Positions 40,106 through 48,759 of a stretch of 64,000 nucleotides of DNA are shown in pieces; positions within the stretch are counted from its first letter, which is position 1; the number at the start of each line of letters is the position of its first letter. The DNA is from Nocardioides massiliensis (lineage in GTDB: Bacteria > Actinomycetota > Actinomycetes > Propionibacteriales > Nocardioidaceae): positions 186,001-250,000 of the forward strand of contig NZ_JAUSQM010000001.1 in NCBI RefSeq assembly GCF_030811215.1, given 5' to 3'. Made by a program: the position numbers and the translations under genes. Under the pieces are notes generated by a model. It was given only the letters and a program-made list of their open reading frames with translations. It was not told the origin of the DNA and ran no database searches.

Positions 40106-40876
40106 ATGGCCCTCGACCCCGCCAGCGTCCTCGCCAAGGTGATGCGCGTGCTGCACGCCTTCGGCGCCGACGACCACGGCCTGGGGTTCGCCGAGCTGCA
40201 GCGCCGCACCGGCCTGCCGAAGGCGACGGTGCACCGGGTGGCCAACGACCTGGTCGAGGCGGGACTGCTCGACCGGGTCGACGGCGCCTTCCACCTCGGG
40301 TCGCATCTTTTCGAGCTCGGGATGCGCGCCTCCGTCGAGCGCACGCTGCTCGAGGTCGCCACCCCGTTCCTCGAGGACCTCTACGAGCGCACCCACGAGG
40401 TCGTCCACCTCGCGCTGCGCGAGGGCTCGGAGGTCGTGTACGTCGCCAAGGTGGCCGGGCACCGCGCGATCCGCACGCCGTCGCGCATCGGTGGCCGGAT
40501 GCCGGTCAACGCCACCGCGCTGGGCAAGGCGCTGCTCGCCCACGCCGGCGAGGAGGAGCGGATCGCCGTGCTCCGCGGTCCCCTGGAGCGGCGTACGGCG
40601 CGCACCATCACCGCCCCGGGACGCTTGCGCCAACAGCTCGACAAGGTGGTGGAGACCGGGGTCGCCTACGAGTTCGAGGAGGGCGCGCCCGGCCTGGTCT
40701 GCGTGGCCGCGCCCGTGCTGGACCCCCAGGATCGCCCGGTAGCCGCGATCAGCATCTCCGGCGCCACACCCCGCTTCCGCCCCACAGACCATGCCGCCTC
40801 CGTCCATGCGGCCGCCGCGGGCATCGGCGCCACGCTGGCCCGGCGCGCGGCGCTCGCCGAGGAGGGGCTCACCTAG
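40106..40876 (+). CDS. IclR-family transcriptional regulator
   Basis: 256 residues. The N-terminal winged helix (FAELQRRTGLPKATVHRVANDLVEAGLLDRVDG) and the IclR effector domain (GGRMPVNATALGKALLA, EFEEGAPGLVCVAAPVLDPQDRPVAAISISG) are clear. The start at 40106 is chosen because a -10 box ends seven bases before it; two in-frame ATGs lie upstream (40082, 40094), inside the operator. It probably senses a ring-cleavage intermediate and controls the divergent operon. Confidence 0.9.
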   Translation: MALDPASVLAKVMRVLHAFGADDHGLGFAELQRRTGLPKATVHRVANDLVEAGLLDRVDGAFHLGSHLFELGMRASVERTLLEVATPFLEDLYERTHEVVHLALREGSEVVYVAKVAGHRAIRTPSRIGGRMPVNATALGKALLAHAGEEERIAVLRGPLERRTARTITAPGRLRQQLDKVVETGVAYEFEEGAPGLVCVAAPVLDPQDRPVAAISISGATPRFRPTDHAASVHAAAAGIGATLARRAALAEEGLT

Positions 40877-40885
40877 GCTGCGCGG

Positions 40886-41548
40886 ATGAGCCAGTCAGAC
40901 CTGTCGACGGCATTCGCCGCCGAGCCCCCTCCCCTGGTCAACGCCCGCGGCGCGAAGCTCAACAAGCGCGGACGCGAGACCCGCGCCCGGGTCATCAGCA
41001 CGGCGATCGAGATGCTCGCCGAGACCGAGCACGGCGGCGCCAGCGCGAACCTGATCGCCAAGACCGCCGGCGTCACGTGGGGCACCGTCCAGCACCAGTT
41101 CGGTGACGTCGACGGGCTGTGGGCGGCGGTGCTCGACGAGCTGCAGCACCGGCGCGCGATGCTGCCAGGCGACAGGGAGCCGGCCGACTCGGTCGCGGGC
41201 CGGATCCGGCAGATCGTCGACGGCCTGTGGGACGGGATGCAGACGCCCGAGGCGCGGGCGGTGTCGGCCATCCGCAACACGCTGCCGCCCGACACCGACG
41301 AGCTGGCCGCGGCGTACCCCCTCACCGCGGAGCGCTTCGCCGCCTGGGACCGACACTGGCGCAAGATCTATGCCCGGTCCTTCCACGGCCTGAGCGTCGA
41401 CCAGCGCCGACTCGAGCGGGTGCGCGAGTTGTTGCCACCGGCAGTGCGTGGCCTGCGCCACGAGCGCAACCTCAGCACCTGGACCGACATCGACGAGGCG
41501 CGCGAGGGTCTGATCGAGGCGACCGCGCTCTACCTCGAGACCCCGTAG
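40886..41548 (+). CDS. TetR-family regulator
   Basis: 220 residues. The HTH is in RARVISTAIEMLAETEHGGASANLIAKTAGVTWGTVQHQFGDVDGLWAAVL. The C-terminal ligand domain is helical. A TAGGCT box (40873-40878) ends seven bases before the ATG. The gene is nine bases behind the IclR gene and convergent with the SnoaL-like gene. Target unknown. Confidence 0.85.
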   Translation: MSQSDLSTAFAAEPPPLVNARGAKLNKRGRETRARVISTAIEMLAETEHGGASANLIAKTAGVTWGTVQHQFGDVDGLWAAVLDELQHRRAMLPGDREPADSVAGRIRQIVDGLWDGMQTPEARAVSAIRNTLPPDTDELAAAYPLTAERFAAWDRHWRKIYARSFHGLSVDQRRLERVRELLPPAVRGLRHERNLSTWTDIDEAREGLIEATALYLETP

Positions 41549-42064
41549 TCAGTCGGCGCTCGCCGGAGGATCGGGGAAGACGTCGTACGCCGGGTCGTCG
41601 GGTCCGCGGCTGCCGGCCGGTTCGAAGAGCCGGGTGCTCGCCGTCCAGAGCTCGTCGAGGGAGTGCAGGTAGCGACGGTGCGCGATCCGCCAGATCGCGT
41701 CCCGCCGCTCCCACCGGTCGACGTAGCGCCCGTGGGAGACCGTCTCGTGTGCGGTGCCGTCGGCGCCGATCGTGCGCGCCCGCATGATCACGTAGCACTC
41801 GCTCCCGGCGACATCGCCGTCGACGGTGACGGCGATGTTGGACAGGTGGTGGGTGTGTGTCTGCATCGGCGGGTGCACCTCGGCGATGAAGTCGGCGAAC
41901 CCGTAGCCCGTCCCGGAGTACATCGCGCCGTAGTCGGCGATGGCGTCGGGGTGGAAGACCGAGCGGATGAGGGGTACGTCGATGCGGTCCACCGCGCGGG
42001 CGTAGGCCAGCAGCTGCTCGGTGATCTCGTCCTTGGCGACCAGGCGGGCCAGCAGAGCGTCGAT
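41549..42064 (-). CDS. SnoaL-like (NTF2-fold) protein, uncertain start
   Basis: The conserved domain reads LLARLVAKDEITEQLLAYARAVDRIDVPLIRSVFHPDAIADYG, continues through SNIAVTVDGDVAGSECYVIMRA and VSHGRYVDRWERRDAIWRIAHRRYL, and fits SnoaL-like/ketosteroid isomerase-like proteins. A GTG at 41992 exists but would cut the first helix. The homologous sequence extends upstream to about 42064, where AGGAGG is followed five bases later by ATC, with no ATG, GTG or TTG in frame. Start therefore uncertain. It sits directly behind a TetR gene. Confidence 0.75.
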   Translation of the reverse strand: MDALLARLVAKDEITEQLLAYARAVDRIDVPLIRSVFHPDAIADYGAMYSGTGYGFADFIAEVHPPMQTHTHHLSNIAVTVDGDVAGSECYVIMRARTIGADGTAHETVSHGRYVDRWERRDAIWRIAHRRYLHSLDELWTASTRLFEPAGSRGPDDPAYDVFPDPPASAD

Positions 42065-42083
42065 CTCGTCCTCCTGGAGGGCG

Positions 42084-42734
42084 TCAGTCGTCGATGGCGG
42101 CGAGGCCGGCGGTCGCGAACGACGCGATCGCCTCGACGAAGTCCGGATCGAGTCCGTCCTCGGTCATGGGGTGGCCGTAGCCGCGCCGGTCGGCACCGGC
42201 CAGTGCGTTGAGCATGCCGAAGACCGCGATGCCGGTGCGGCGACGGATCTCGGGGTTGCGGGTGCGCCCGAGTGCTCGCTCGAGAGCGGCCACGAAGAGG
42301 CTGTCGATGCTCGGCGCGACCTCGATCGCCGAGTGGAAGGGCGAGATGTCGGTCGTCGCCGCCCAGGCCACCACCTTGGCCCAGTTGAGCCCACCCTCCG
42401 GGTCGGCGTTGATCTCGGCGACCATCGGCATGAGCACCGCCTCGACCACGTCGCGGACGCTGACCTCCGCGCGCTCGGCCAGCGCCGCCAGGTCCTGGCG
42501 GGTCTGGCGTCCGACCGTGCGTCCGCGGCGTGCGACCACCGCGCCGACCAGGTCGTCCTTCGTCGGGTAGTGGTAGAAGACCGCGGCCGGCGCCACCCCG
42601 GCCGCGCGCGCCACTGCCCGCAGCGACACCGACTCGACGCTCGCCTCACCGAACATCCGCTCGGCGGCCTCGACGAGCGCCACCGGGACGTCGAGATCCG
42701 ACCGCTTCCCGGGGCGGCGCGCTGGATCGGTCAC
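42084..42734 (-). CDS. TetR-family regulator
   Basis: 216 residues from the GTG at 42734. TAGACT (42748-42743) ends eight bases before it, so a leaderless start is likely; a GTG at 42740 is an alternative. HTH: ASVESVSLRAVARAAGVAPAAVFYHYPTKDDLVGAVVA. The C-terminal helical domain has GLDPDFVEAIASFATAGLAA. It is co-oriented with the SnoaL-like gene 20 bases downstream. Confidence 0.85.
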   Translation of the reverse strand: MTDPARRPGKRSDLDVPVALVEAAERMFGEASVESVSLRAVARAAGVAPAAVFYHYPTKDDLVGAVVARRGRTVGRQTRQDLAALAERAEVSVRDVVEAVLMPMVAEINADPEGGLNWAKVVAWAATTDISPFHSAIEVAPSIDSLFVAALERALGRTRNPEIRRRTGIAVFGMLNALAGADRRGYGHPMTEDGLDPDFVEAIASFATAGLAAIDD

Positions 42735-42745
42735 GGCCACCGAGT

Positions 42746-43825
42746 CTAGGCCCCGGCCGCGGCGACGGCGGGCCGGAAGCCCTGGAGACTGCGCACCAGC
42801 GGCAGCGACTCCGCGGTCGCGAACCCCGGCGCTGCGGCGCAGACGGCAGGGATCGCGTTGACCACCTGCATCGCCGTCGCCGCGCTCGCCGCCCGCACGT
42901 GGTCGGCCAGCGAACGCGGCTCCGCGAAGCTGGCCAGGGTCGTCAGGTGAGCCTGCACCGACGGTTCCCCCTCGAGCTGGACGGTCCATCCGTGCTGGGC
43001 GCGCGGCCAGTCGGCGGGTGCGGCACCGATGGACCACAGGCAGTCGACGACCACCTTCGCCGTACCCCGTGCCCGGCCGGTCCAGGTCCAGCGTTGGGCG
43101 TTGACCGTGCCCGGCGCGATCGTCCGGTCGAAGACCGGGATCGGCTCCGTCGCCGTCCCGACGCTGTGCTCGGTGACGACCTCGTCGAGCTCCGCGCCGA
43201 GCGCGTCGCCGATCAGCCAGACCTGCTGGCGGAAGAGGTCGGCGTTGAACGCCAGGAACTCGCTCGCCCCCTCGTCGACCTGTGCCGGCGGCGCGCCGAA
43301 GCGCATGTTGTCGAAGGTGATCCGGGTGCTCTCATAGGCGCTCCAGTCGGCGCGCTCCACCAGGGACACCGTGCGCAGCTCGCGCACGAGTCCCGACAGG
43401 GCGAGCGGCACCGCCATGCCGAAGTTGCCCGGGTTCAGGCCGCTGCCGTGCAGCGTCGCCCCACCGGCGTACGCCGCCTGCTCCAGCACCGCGCGGTCGG
43501 CCGCGGACATCCGCGCGGGGTGGAAGCAGAAGGCCGTGGTCACCACGTCGACCCCCGCCCGCAGGAGGTCGGCGACCTCGGCGACGTGGGCGACGCGCGG
43601 GGTGTAGACGACGCAGTCCGGCGCGGCGGCCAGGAGCTCGGCGAGGTCCTGCGTCGTGCGGACTCCCAACGGCGGCAGCCCCACGAGCTCGCCCGCGTCC
43701 ACGCCGACCTTGTCGCTGCCGTGGACCTTCACCGCGACGAGCTCCAGGCCCGGCGCCCCGAGCACCCCGAGCACCGCCTCCCGTCCGACCGCACCGGTCG
43801 CCCACTGCGCGACGCGCAGGGTCAT
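42746..43825 (-). CDS. DapB-like NAD(P)-dependent dehydrogenase
   Basis: 359 residues. The N-terminus MTLRVAQWATGAVGREAVLGV is a Rossmann domain in the style of dihydrodipicolinate reductase. The domain VVTTAFCFHPARMSAADRAVLEQAAYAGGATLHGSGLNPGNFG and a C-terminal alpha/beta part match the family named NAD(P)H-dependent amine dehydrogenase or 2,4-diaminopentanoate dehydrogenase-like. It overlaps the fused transporter by 4 bases, so it belongs to the same operon. Substrate unknown. Confidence 0.8.
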   Translation of the reverse strand: MTLRVAQWATGAVGREAVLGVLGAPGLELVAVKVHGSDKVGVDAGELVGLPPLGVRTTQDLAELLAAAPDCVVYTPRVAHVAEVADLLRAGVDVVTTAFCFHPARMSAADRAVLEQAAYAGGATLHGSGLNPGNFGMAVPLALSGLVRELRTVSLVERADWSAYESTRITFDNMRFGAPPAQVDEGASEFLAFNADLFRQQVWLIGDALGAELDEVVTEHSVGTATEPIPVFDRTIAPGTVNAQRWTWTGRARGTAKVVVDCLWSIGAAPADWPRAQHGWTVQLEGEPSVQAHLTTLASFAEPRSLADHVRAASAATAMQVVNAIPAVCAAAPGFATAESLPLVRSLQGFRPAVAAAGA

Positions 43826-46560
43826 CGTGCACTCGCCCCCGGGGCGACGTCGGTCTCCTCGCCCAGGTAGGCGCGGCGCACGGCAGCGTCCTGCCGGATC
43901 TCCGGTGGTGCGCCCTCGGCGATCTTCTGACCGAAGTCGAGGACGACCACCCGGTCGGCGCAGCCGAGGACGAGCTCGACGTCGTGCTCGATCAACAGCA
44001 CGCCCATCCCCCACTCGTCGGCGAGCCGGCGCACGAGCCTGCCCAGCTCCGCCCGCTCGGCCTCGCCGAGGCCGGCCGCCGGCTCGTCGAGCAGCAGGAC
44101 CGACGGTTGCGTCGCCACAGCTCGGGCGATGGCGACCAGCCGGCGCGCGCCGTACGACAGGTCTTCTGCGACCTCGTCGATGACGTCGGCGAGGTTGAGC
44201 TCGTCGATCGCGGCCTCGAGCACCTCGGGCAGCGCGGCGCGTCCCGGCCGGACGAGGTCGGTGAGGTACGCCGTGCGGTCACGGGCGTCACAGGCCGCCA
44301 GCAGGTTCTCCCGGACGGTGAGGTCGTCGAAGAGCTCCAGGGACTGGAACGACCGCGCAAGCCCGGCGCGGGCCCGGCGGTGCGGTGACCACCGGCTGAT
44401 GTCCTGGCCGTCGATCACGACCTGCCCGGCGGTGAGCTTGTTGTAGCCGCTCACGCAGTCGATCAGCGTCGTCTTGCCGGCACCGTTGGGCCCCAGCAAC
44501 CCGAGCACCTCACCCGGCTCCACCCGGAGGTCGACGCCCTCCAGCGCGGTGAACCCGCCGAACCGCTGGGTGAGTCCGTGCACCTCGAGCGTGCGGGGCT
44601 GCACGGTCACCGCGGCGCGGCCGGCGCGCTCCGCCCGCGCCTCCCGCTCGGCCGCAACCGACCCGCGCCGTCCGGCCGAGCCGAACCGCGCACGCAGCTT
44701 GCCGCCGACTTTGTGGTCGATCTCCTCCGCCACGCCGTTCTGGTTGGCCAGCAGAGTGACGAGGAGGACCAGCGCCATGATCACCGGGATCCACTGCGAG
44801 AAGCCGCCGTCGGCGGACAGTCCCTCCTGCGTGTGACTCGGGAGCAGGAGGTGGACGATGCCGCCCTCGGCGCCCACGGCCATCACGACCGGTCCGAGGA
44901 CGAACCCGACGCCGCCGATGACGGTGAGCACCAGGATCAGGATCGAGTCGCCGACGTCGTAGAGCACCCCGAAGCTGATCGTGCCGTAGCTGAAGCCGAG
45001 CAGCACACCGCCGAGGCCGGCGATGCCGGCCGCGAGCGTGAAGGCGTAGAGCTTCGTCTCGAAGACGTCGACGCCGATCGCAGAGGCGGCGCGCTCGTTG
45101 GTGCGTACGGCGAGCATCCGGCGTCCGACCCGGCCGCGCCGGACGTTGGCGACCATCAGGCAGACGAGCACCAGGGCCGCCAGGCACAGCAGGGCGTAGC
45201 GGTCCGGGTGCCGGATCGGGTCGACGTCGAGCCCGAACAACGAGACCTCGCTGGGCGCGACCGTCCCCCACTTCGGGTTGTTGAAGAAGATCGAGTGGAC
45301 GGCGAAGCCGAGTCCGTAGGTCACCACTGCGAGGTTGATGCCGCGCGTGCGCAGCGCCGGCAGCCCGAGCAGGAACCCGATCAGGCCCGCCGCGAACACA
45401 CCGGCGAGGAGTGCCAGCTCGAACGGCCAGCCCGCGAGCGCTGACAGGCGTCCGGCCACGAAGGCACCCGCGCCGGCCATCGCGAACTGCGCCAGCGAGA
45501 GCTGCCCGGCGTACCCCGTCAGCAGGACGACCGACAGCCCGACCATGGCGGCGGTCGTGCTCATCACCAACGCGACCTGCCACGAGGCCGAGGCCAGCAC
45601 GAAGACGACCATCATGGCGACGACGAGGGGGACGACGACCTTGGCGCGGATCCGGCCGGTGCCGACCTTCGGCAGCCGGTCCGTGGCGCTGCCGCGCAGC
45701 GGCAGTCCCCGTCCGTTGACGACCATCAGCACGATGATCACCATGAACGGGACCGAGTCGGCGATGCCCGGGGAGTCGATGAAGCCCATCGACACCGTCT
45801 GCAGCGCGCCGACGGCGATGCCACCCAGGCAGGCCATCGGGTAGGACTTGAACTCCGCGAGCAGGGCCGCGGCGAGGGCGCCGATGATCAGCGGGGCGAA
45901 CTGGGTCGGCGACATGAACCCGAACGAGATCGCCGGCACCAGCGATCCGGCGAACGCGGCGAGCCCGCCGCCCAGTGCCCAGGTGGCGGCTGCGAGGGCA
46001 TCGGGCGACCAGCCGAGGGCCGCGGCCGCGCGCGGGTTCTCGGCGGACGCAGAGATGGCGTGGCCGAAGCGGGTCCGTGCCATCGTCACCGTGGCGACCG
46101 CGGTCAGCAGCACCGCGATGCCGGCGAGCCAGAAGGCGTACTGGCCGATCTGGATGCCCTCGACGAGCCTGACCGGCGTGGTCGGCACGAACGGCGCGCT
46201 CATCAGCTGACCCGCGCCATGGGTCCGCAGCACACCCTCCATGATCAGCGTGAGTACGCCGAGGGTCGCGATCACGCGCGCGAGCGGACTGGCGCGGCGC
46301 AACGGTCGCAGGACCAGGACCTGCATGGCCAGACCGACCAGGCACCCGAGCAGGACGGCCAGCACCAGCGCCACCGGCGTGCTGAGGCCGTGGTCCGCGC
46401 GCAGCGTGTAGACGGTGTAGGCGCCGATCAGGGCGAAGCCCGAGTGGGCGAAGTTCACGACCCCGGAGCCGCGGTAGATCATCACCATGCCCACACCGAG
46501 CATGGCGTAGATGCCGCCGAGACCCAGGCCGACGAACGCGTAGCGCAGCAGGTCGCTCAC
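43822..46560 (-). CDS. Fused LivH-LivM-LivG branched-chain amino acid-type ABC transporter
   Basis: 912 residues from a GTG overlapping the livF-like stop. Residues about 1-290 are a LivH permease (GLGLGGIYAMLGVGMVMIYRGSGVVNFAHSG). About 300-620 is a LivM permease (GYAGQLSLAQFAMAGAGAF, LPALRTRGINLAVVTYGLGF). The C-terminal 250 residues are a LivG ATPase (Walker A GPNGAGKTT near 690-698, signature LSYGARRLVAIARA near 800, then LLLDEPAAGLG). Such proteins normally come as three subunits. With LivF and the lipoprotein it would import a branched-chain amino acid or another small carboxylate. Confidence 0.92.
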   Translation of the reverse strand: MSDLLRYAFVGLGLGGIYAMLGVGMVMIYRGSGVVNFAHSGFALIGAYTVYTLRADHGLSTPVALVLAVLLGCLVGLAMQVLVLRPLRRASPLARVIATLGVLTLIMEGVLRTHGAGQLMSAPFVPTTPVRLVEGIQIGQYAFWLAGIAVLLTAVATVTMARTRFGHAISASAENPRAAAALGWSPDALAAATWALGGGLAAFAGSLVPAISFGFMSPTQFAPLIIGALAAALLAEFKSYPMACLGGIAVGALQTVSMGFIDSPGIADSVPFMVIIVLMVVNGRGLPLRGSATDRLPKVGTGRIRAKVVVPLVVAMMVVFVLASASWQVALVMSTTAAMVGLSVVLLTGYAGQLSLAQFAMAGAGAFVAGRLSALAGWPFELALLAGVFAAGLIGFLLGLPALRTRGINLAVVTYGLGFAVHSIFFNNPKWGTVAPSEVSLFGLDVDPIRHPDRYALLCLAALVLVCLMVANVRRGRVGRRMLAVRTNERAASAIGVDVFETKLYAFTLAAGIAGLGGVLLGFSYGTISFGVLYDVGDSILILVLTVIGGVGFVLGPVVMAVGAEGGIVHLLLPSHTQEGLSADGGFSQWIPVIMALVLLVTLLANQNGVAEEIDHKVGGKLRARFGSAGRRGSVAAEREARAERAGRAAVTVQPRTLEVHGLTQRFGGFTALEGVDLRVEPGEVLGLLGPNGAGKTTLIDCVSGYNKLTAGQVVIDGQDISRWSPHRRARAGLARSFQSLELFDDLTVRENLLAACDARDRTAYLTDLVRPGRAALPEVLEAAIDELNLADVIDEVAEDLSYGARRLVAIARAVATQPSVLLLDEPAAGLGEAERAELGRLVRRLADEWGMGVLLIEHDVELVLGCADRVVVLDFGQKIAEGAPPEIRQDAAVRRAYLGEETDVAPGASAR

Positions 46561-47285
46561 GCCGCCTCCCCCCGTCCGACGTACAGGTCGGTGATTTGCT
46601 CCGGGTTGTCGCGCAGCTCGGCGGCGGGCGCGGTGAGCACCTGGCGGCCGCGGCGCATGACGTGAACGGTGTCGGCGACGCGCAGTGCCTGGCGCACGTG
46701 CTGCTCGACCAGGACGACCGCGACCCCTGTGTCGGCGGCCCGGCGGACCGCCTCGAGCAGGCGCTGCACGATCAGGGGCGCCAGACCCAGCGACAGCTCG
46801 TCGGCCAGCAGCACCTGGGGCTTGGCTGCGAGCACGCGGGCGAGTGCGAGCATCTGCTGCTGTCCGCCCGAGAGCAGACCGGCTTGCTTGCCGAGGTGCG
46901 GCTCCAGCTCGGGGAAGTACGCCAGCGCGTCGCTGGGCGCGCCCCGGCCGAGCTTGAGGTTCTGCCAGCCGGTGAGCTGCATGAAGACGCACCGCTCCTC
47001 GGTCAACAGTCCCAGGCCGGCACGCGAGCGCTGGTGCAGCCGGCGGTTGCGGTCGTCGCCCAGGACCTCGACGTGGCCGGCGGTGGGGCTCAGCTCCCCG
47101 GCGAGGGTCAGGAGCGTGGTGGTCTTCCCGGCACCGTTGGCGCCGAGCAGGGCGACCACCTCGCCGGCGCGCACCTCGAGCTCGATGTCGGAGACGACCG
47201 CGCCGCCGCCGTACCCGGCTGCGAGCCCGCGAGCCGCGAGGACGATCTCCTCGCGACTCGCAGGTGCCTCGGTTGTCGCAGTCAC
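46557..47285 (-). CDS. LivF-like ABC transporter ATP-binding protein
   Basis: 242 residues from a GTG. Walker A GANGAGKTT (about residues 48-56), signature LLSGGQQQMLALARVLAAKPQVLLADELSLGLAP and the H-loop VVLVEQHVRQAL are standard for LivF. It pairs with the LivG domain of the adjacent fusion. It lies seven bases from the binding-protein gene. Confidence 0.92.
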   Translation of the reverse strand: MTATTEAPASREEIVLAARGLAAGYGGGAVVSDIELEVRAGEVVALLGANGAGKTTTLLTLAGELSPTAGHVEVLGDDRNRRLHQRSRAGLGLLTEERCVFMQLTGWQNLKLGRGAPSDALAYFPELEPHLGKQAGLLSGGQQQMLALARVLAAKPQVLLADELSLGLAPLIVQRLLEAVRRAADTGVAVVLVEQHVRQALRVADTVHVMRRGRQVLTAPAAELRDNPEQITDLYVGRGEAA

Positions 47286-47292
47286 GCGGGCC

Positions 47293-48522
47293 TCACTGCC
47301 CCATGGAGGCGAAGGCCTCGCCGAGGTCGGAGATCTCGTCGCTGTCCGGGACCAGCTTGCCGTCCTCGACGGTCACCCACTGCGCCTTCATGTTGAACGC
47401 GCGGGCGAAGTCGGGGATGAAGAACGACTTGGTGAAGTCGATCGGCTCGGTGAAGCCGAGGGTGTCGAAGGCCGTCTCCGCCTGCAGGCCCGCCAGCACG
47501 CTCTGCGAGCTCACCTCGTCCAGCGACGCGGCGAAGTTGGCGAAGGACACCACCGACACCCAGGCGTTCTGGTTGATCAGCGAGACCCAGCCGGCCTCGC
47601 CGCCGTCGGTGACCGACGGGGCGGCCGCCTTGGCGTCGTCCCAGATCGGGTCCTCGGCCACGGGGAAGGTGCTCCACGTGCGGATGCCCTCGAGCACGGG
47701 TCCGGCGGCGTCGAGGATGTCCTGGGAGATGGACGCGCCCATCACATACATCTTGGTGGTGCCGCCCAGGCTGGCGTTGGCCGCAGCGAAGCCCGCGATG
47801 ACGTTGCCGGCGGCAGCCATGACCACGCAGTCGACGCCCTGCGCCTGCTGCGCGATGCCGCTGTAGTCGGAGACGTTCGGGGGCATCCGGATCGTCTCGA
47901 CCTCCTTGACGCCACCCGCCTGCGCACCGGCGCCGATCAGGAGGCCCAGACCCGTGGACGCCGTCCCGGTCTCGGTCGAGGGAGCGGCCACTGTCTTGCA
48001 GCCGTCCTTGGCGGCCTGCAGCCCGAGGCCGGCCAGCCCGGCCGCGCCGGCCGAGAGCGGGAAGGACACGGCGCTGGTGAGCTCACCGGCGCTGATGAGC
48101 GGGGTGCCGAGCCAGGGGATGCCGGCCTCCTCCAGGATCGGGAGGATGACGTCGCCGTTGCCGGCGAACCCCCCGACCACCGCGGCGACGTCGCGGTTGA
48201 CGGCCTCGCGGGCGCAGTCGGCGGCCATGTTGGGGTCGAAGCCCTCGTTGCAGGTCACGAGCTTCAGCTCGCTGCCGTTGATGCCGCCGTCGGCGTTGAC
48301 CTTCTTCACGGCCGCCTCGACGACCTCGAGGATCTCCTTGCGGTCGAGGATGGGGTTGTCGTACGGCGCCATCGACAAGATCGTGACCGGGTCACCGGTG
48401 AAAGTGACGTCCGAGCCGGCGTCCGGCCCATCGGGTTCGGCGGTGGACTCACCCCCGCACGCGGCAAGGCCCAGAAGTGAGCTGACTGCCAGGACGGACA
48501 GAAGGCGACGCGAGCGAGACAT
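47293..48522 (-). CDS. Branched-chain amino acid-type substrate-binding lipoprotein (LivK-like)
   Basis: 409 residues from the ATG at 48522 with GGAGG upstream. The signal peptide SRRLLSVLAVSSLLGLAACGG ends in a lipobox LAAC. The mature part has ILDRKEILEVVEAAVKKVNADGGING, NEGFDPNMAADCAREAVNRDVAAVVGGFAGN and ISAGELTSAVSFPLS, the Peripla_BP_6 pattern. It should bring the ligand to the fused permease. First gene of the operon, divergent from the PHA synthase. Confidence 0.9.
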   Translation of the reverse strand: MSRSRRLLSVLAVSSLLGLAACGGESTAEPDGPDAGSDVTFTGDPVTILSMAPYDNPILDRKEILEVVEAAVKKVNADGGINGSELKLVTCNEGFDPNMAADCAREAVNRDVAAVVGGFAGNGDVILPILEEAGIPWLGTPLISAGELTSAVSFPLSAGAAGLAGLGLQAAKDGCKTVAAPSTETGTASTGLGLLIGAGAQAGGVKEVETIRMPPNVSDYSGIAQQAQGVDCVVMAAAGNVIAGFAAANASLGGTTKMYVMGASISQDILDAAGPVLEGIRTWSTFPVAEDPIWDDAKAAAPSVTDGGEAGWVSLINQNAWVSVVSFANFAASLDEVSSQSVLAGLQAETAFDTLGFTEPIDFTKSFFIPDFARAFNMKAQWVTVEDGKLVPDSDEISDLGEAFASMGQ

Positions 48523-48539
48523 GGGACCTCCGCAGATTC

Positions 48540-48553
48540 TGGACAACTGTCCA
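48540..48553. promoter_or_regulatory. Palindromic operator upstream of transporter operon
   Basis: TGGACAACTGTCCA is an imperfect palindrome (TGGACA and TGTCCA around two bases), 18 bases before the lipoprotein gene. It resembles TetR or GntR-family sites; two TetR genes lie about 6-8 kb away. In the same 237-base gap, CCCGTTCGGAC occurs twice (48665-48675 and 48688-48698), 23 bases apart. Confidence 0.45.
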
Positions 48554-48759
48554 ATATGACGTGGATCACTCTGCGGACTCTTTGATCACCTGTCCAGCAC
48601 ATTGGCGATTTTCGTAGAGGATTCACCAATGCATCGGAGAGTCGCATGCGCATCAGGCTGCGGACCCGTTCGGACGATCTGACGTAGCCCGTTCGGACTA
48701 TGCCCGGCTCGTCCCCTCAGGGGCGTCACCTCCCTCGGAGGGGGTCGTTGTCCTGATTG

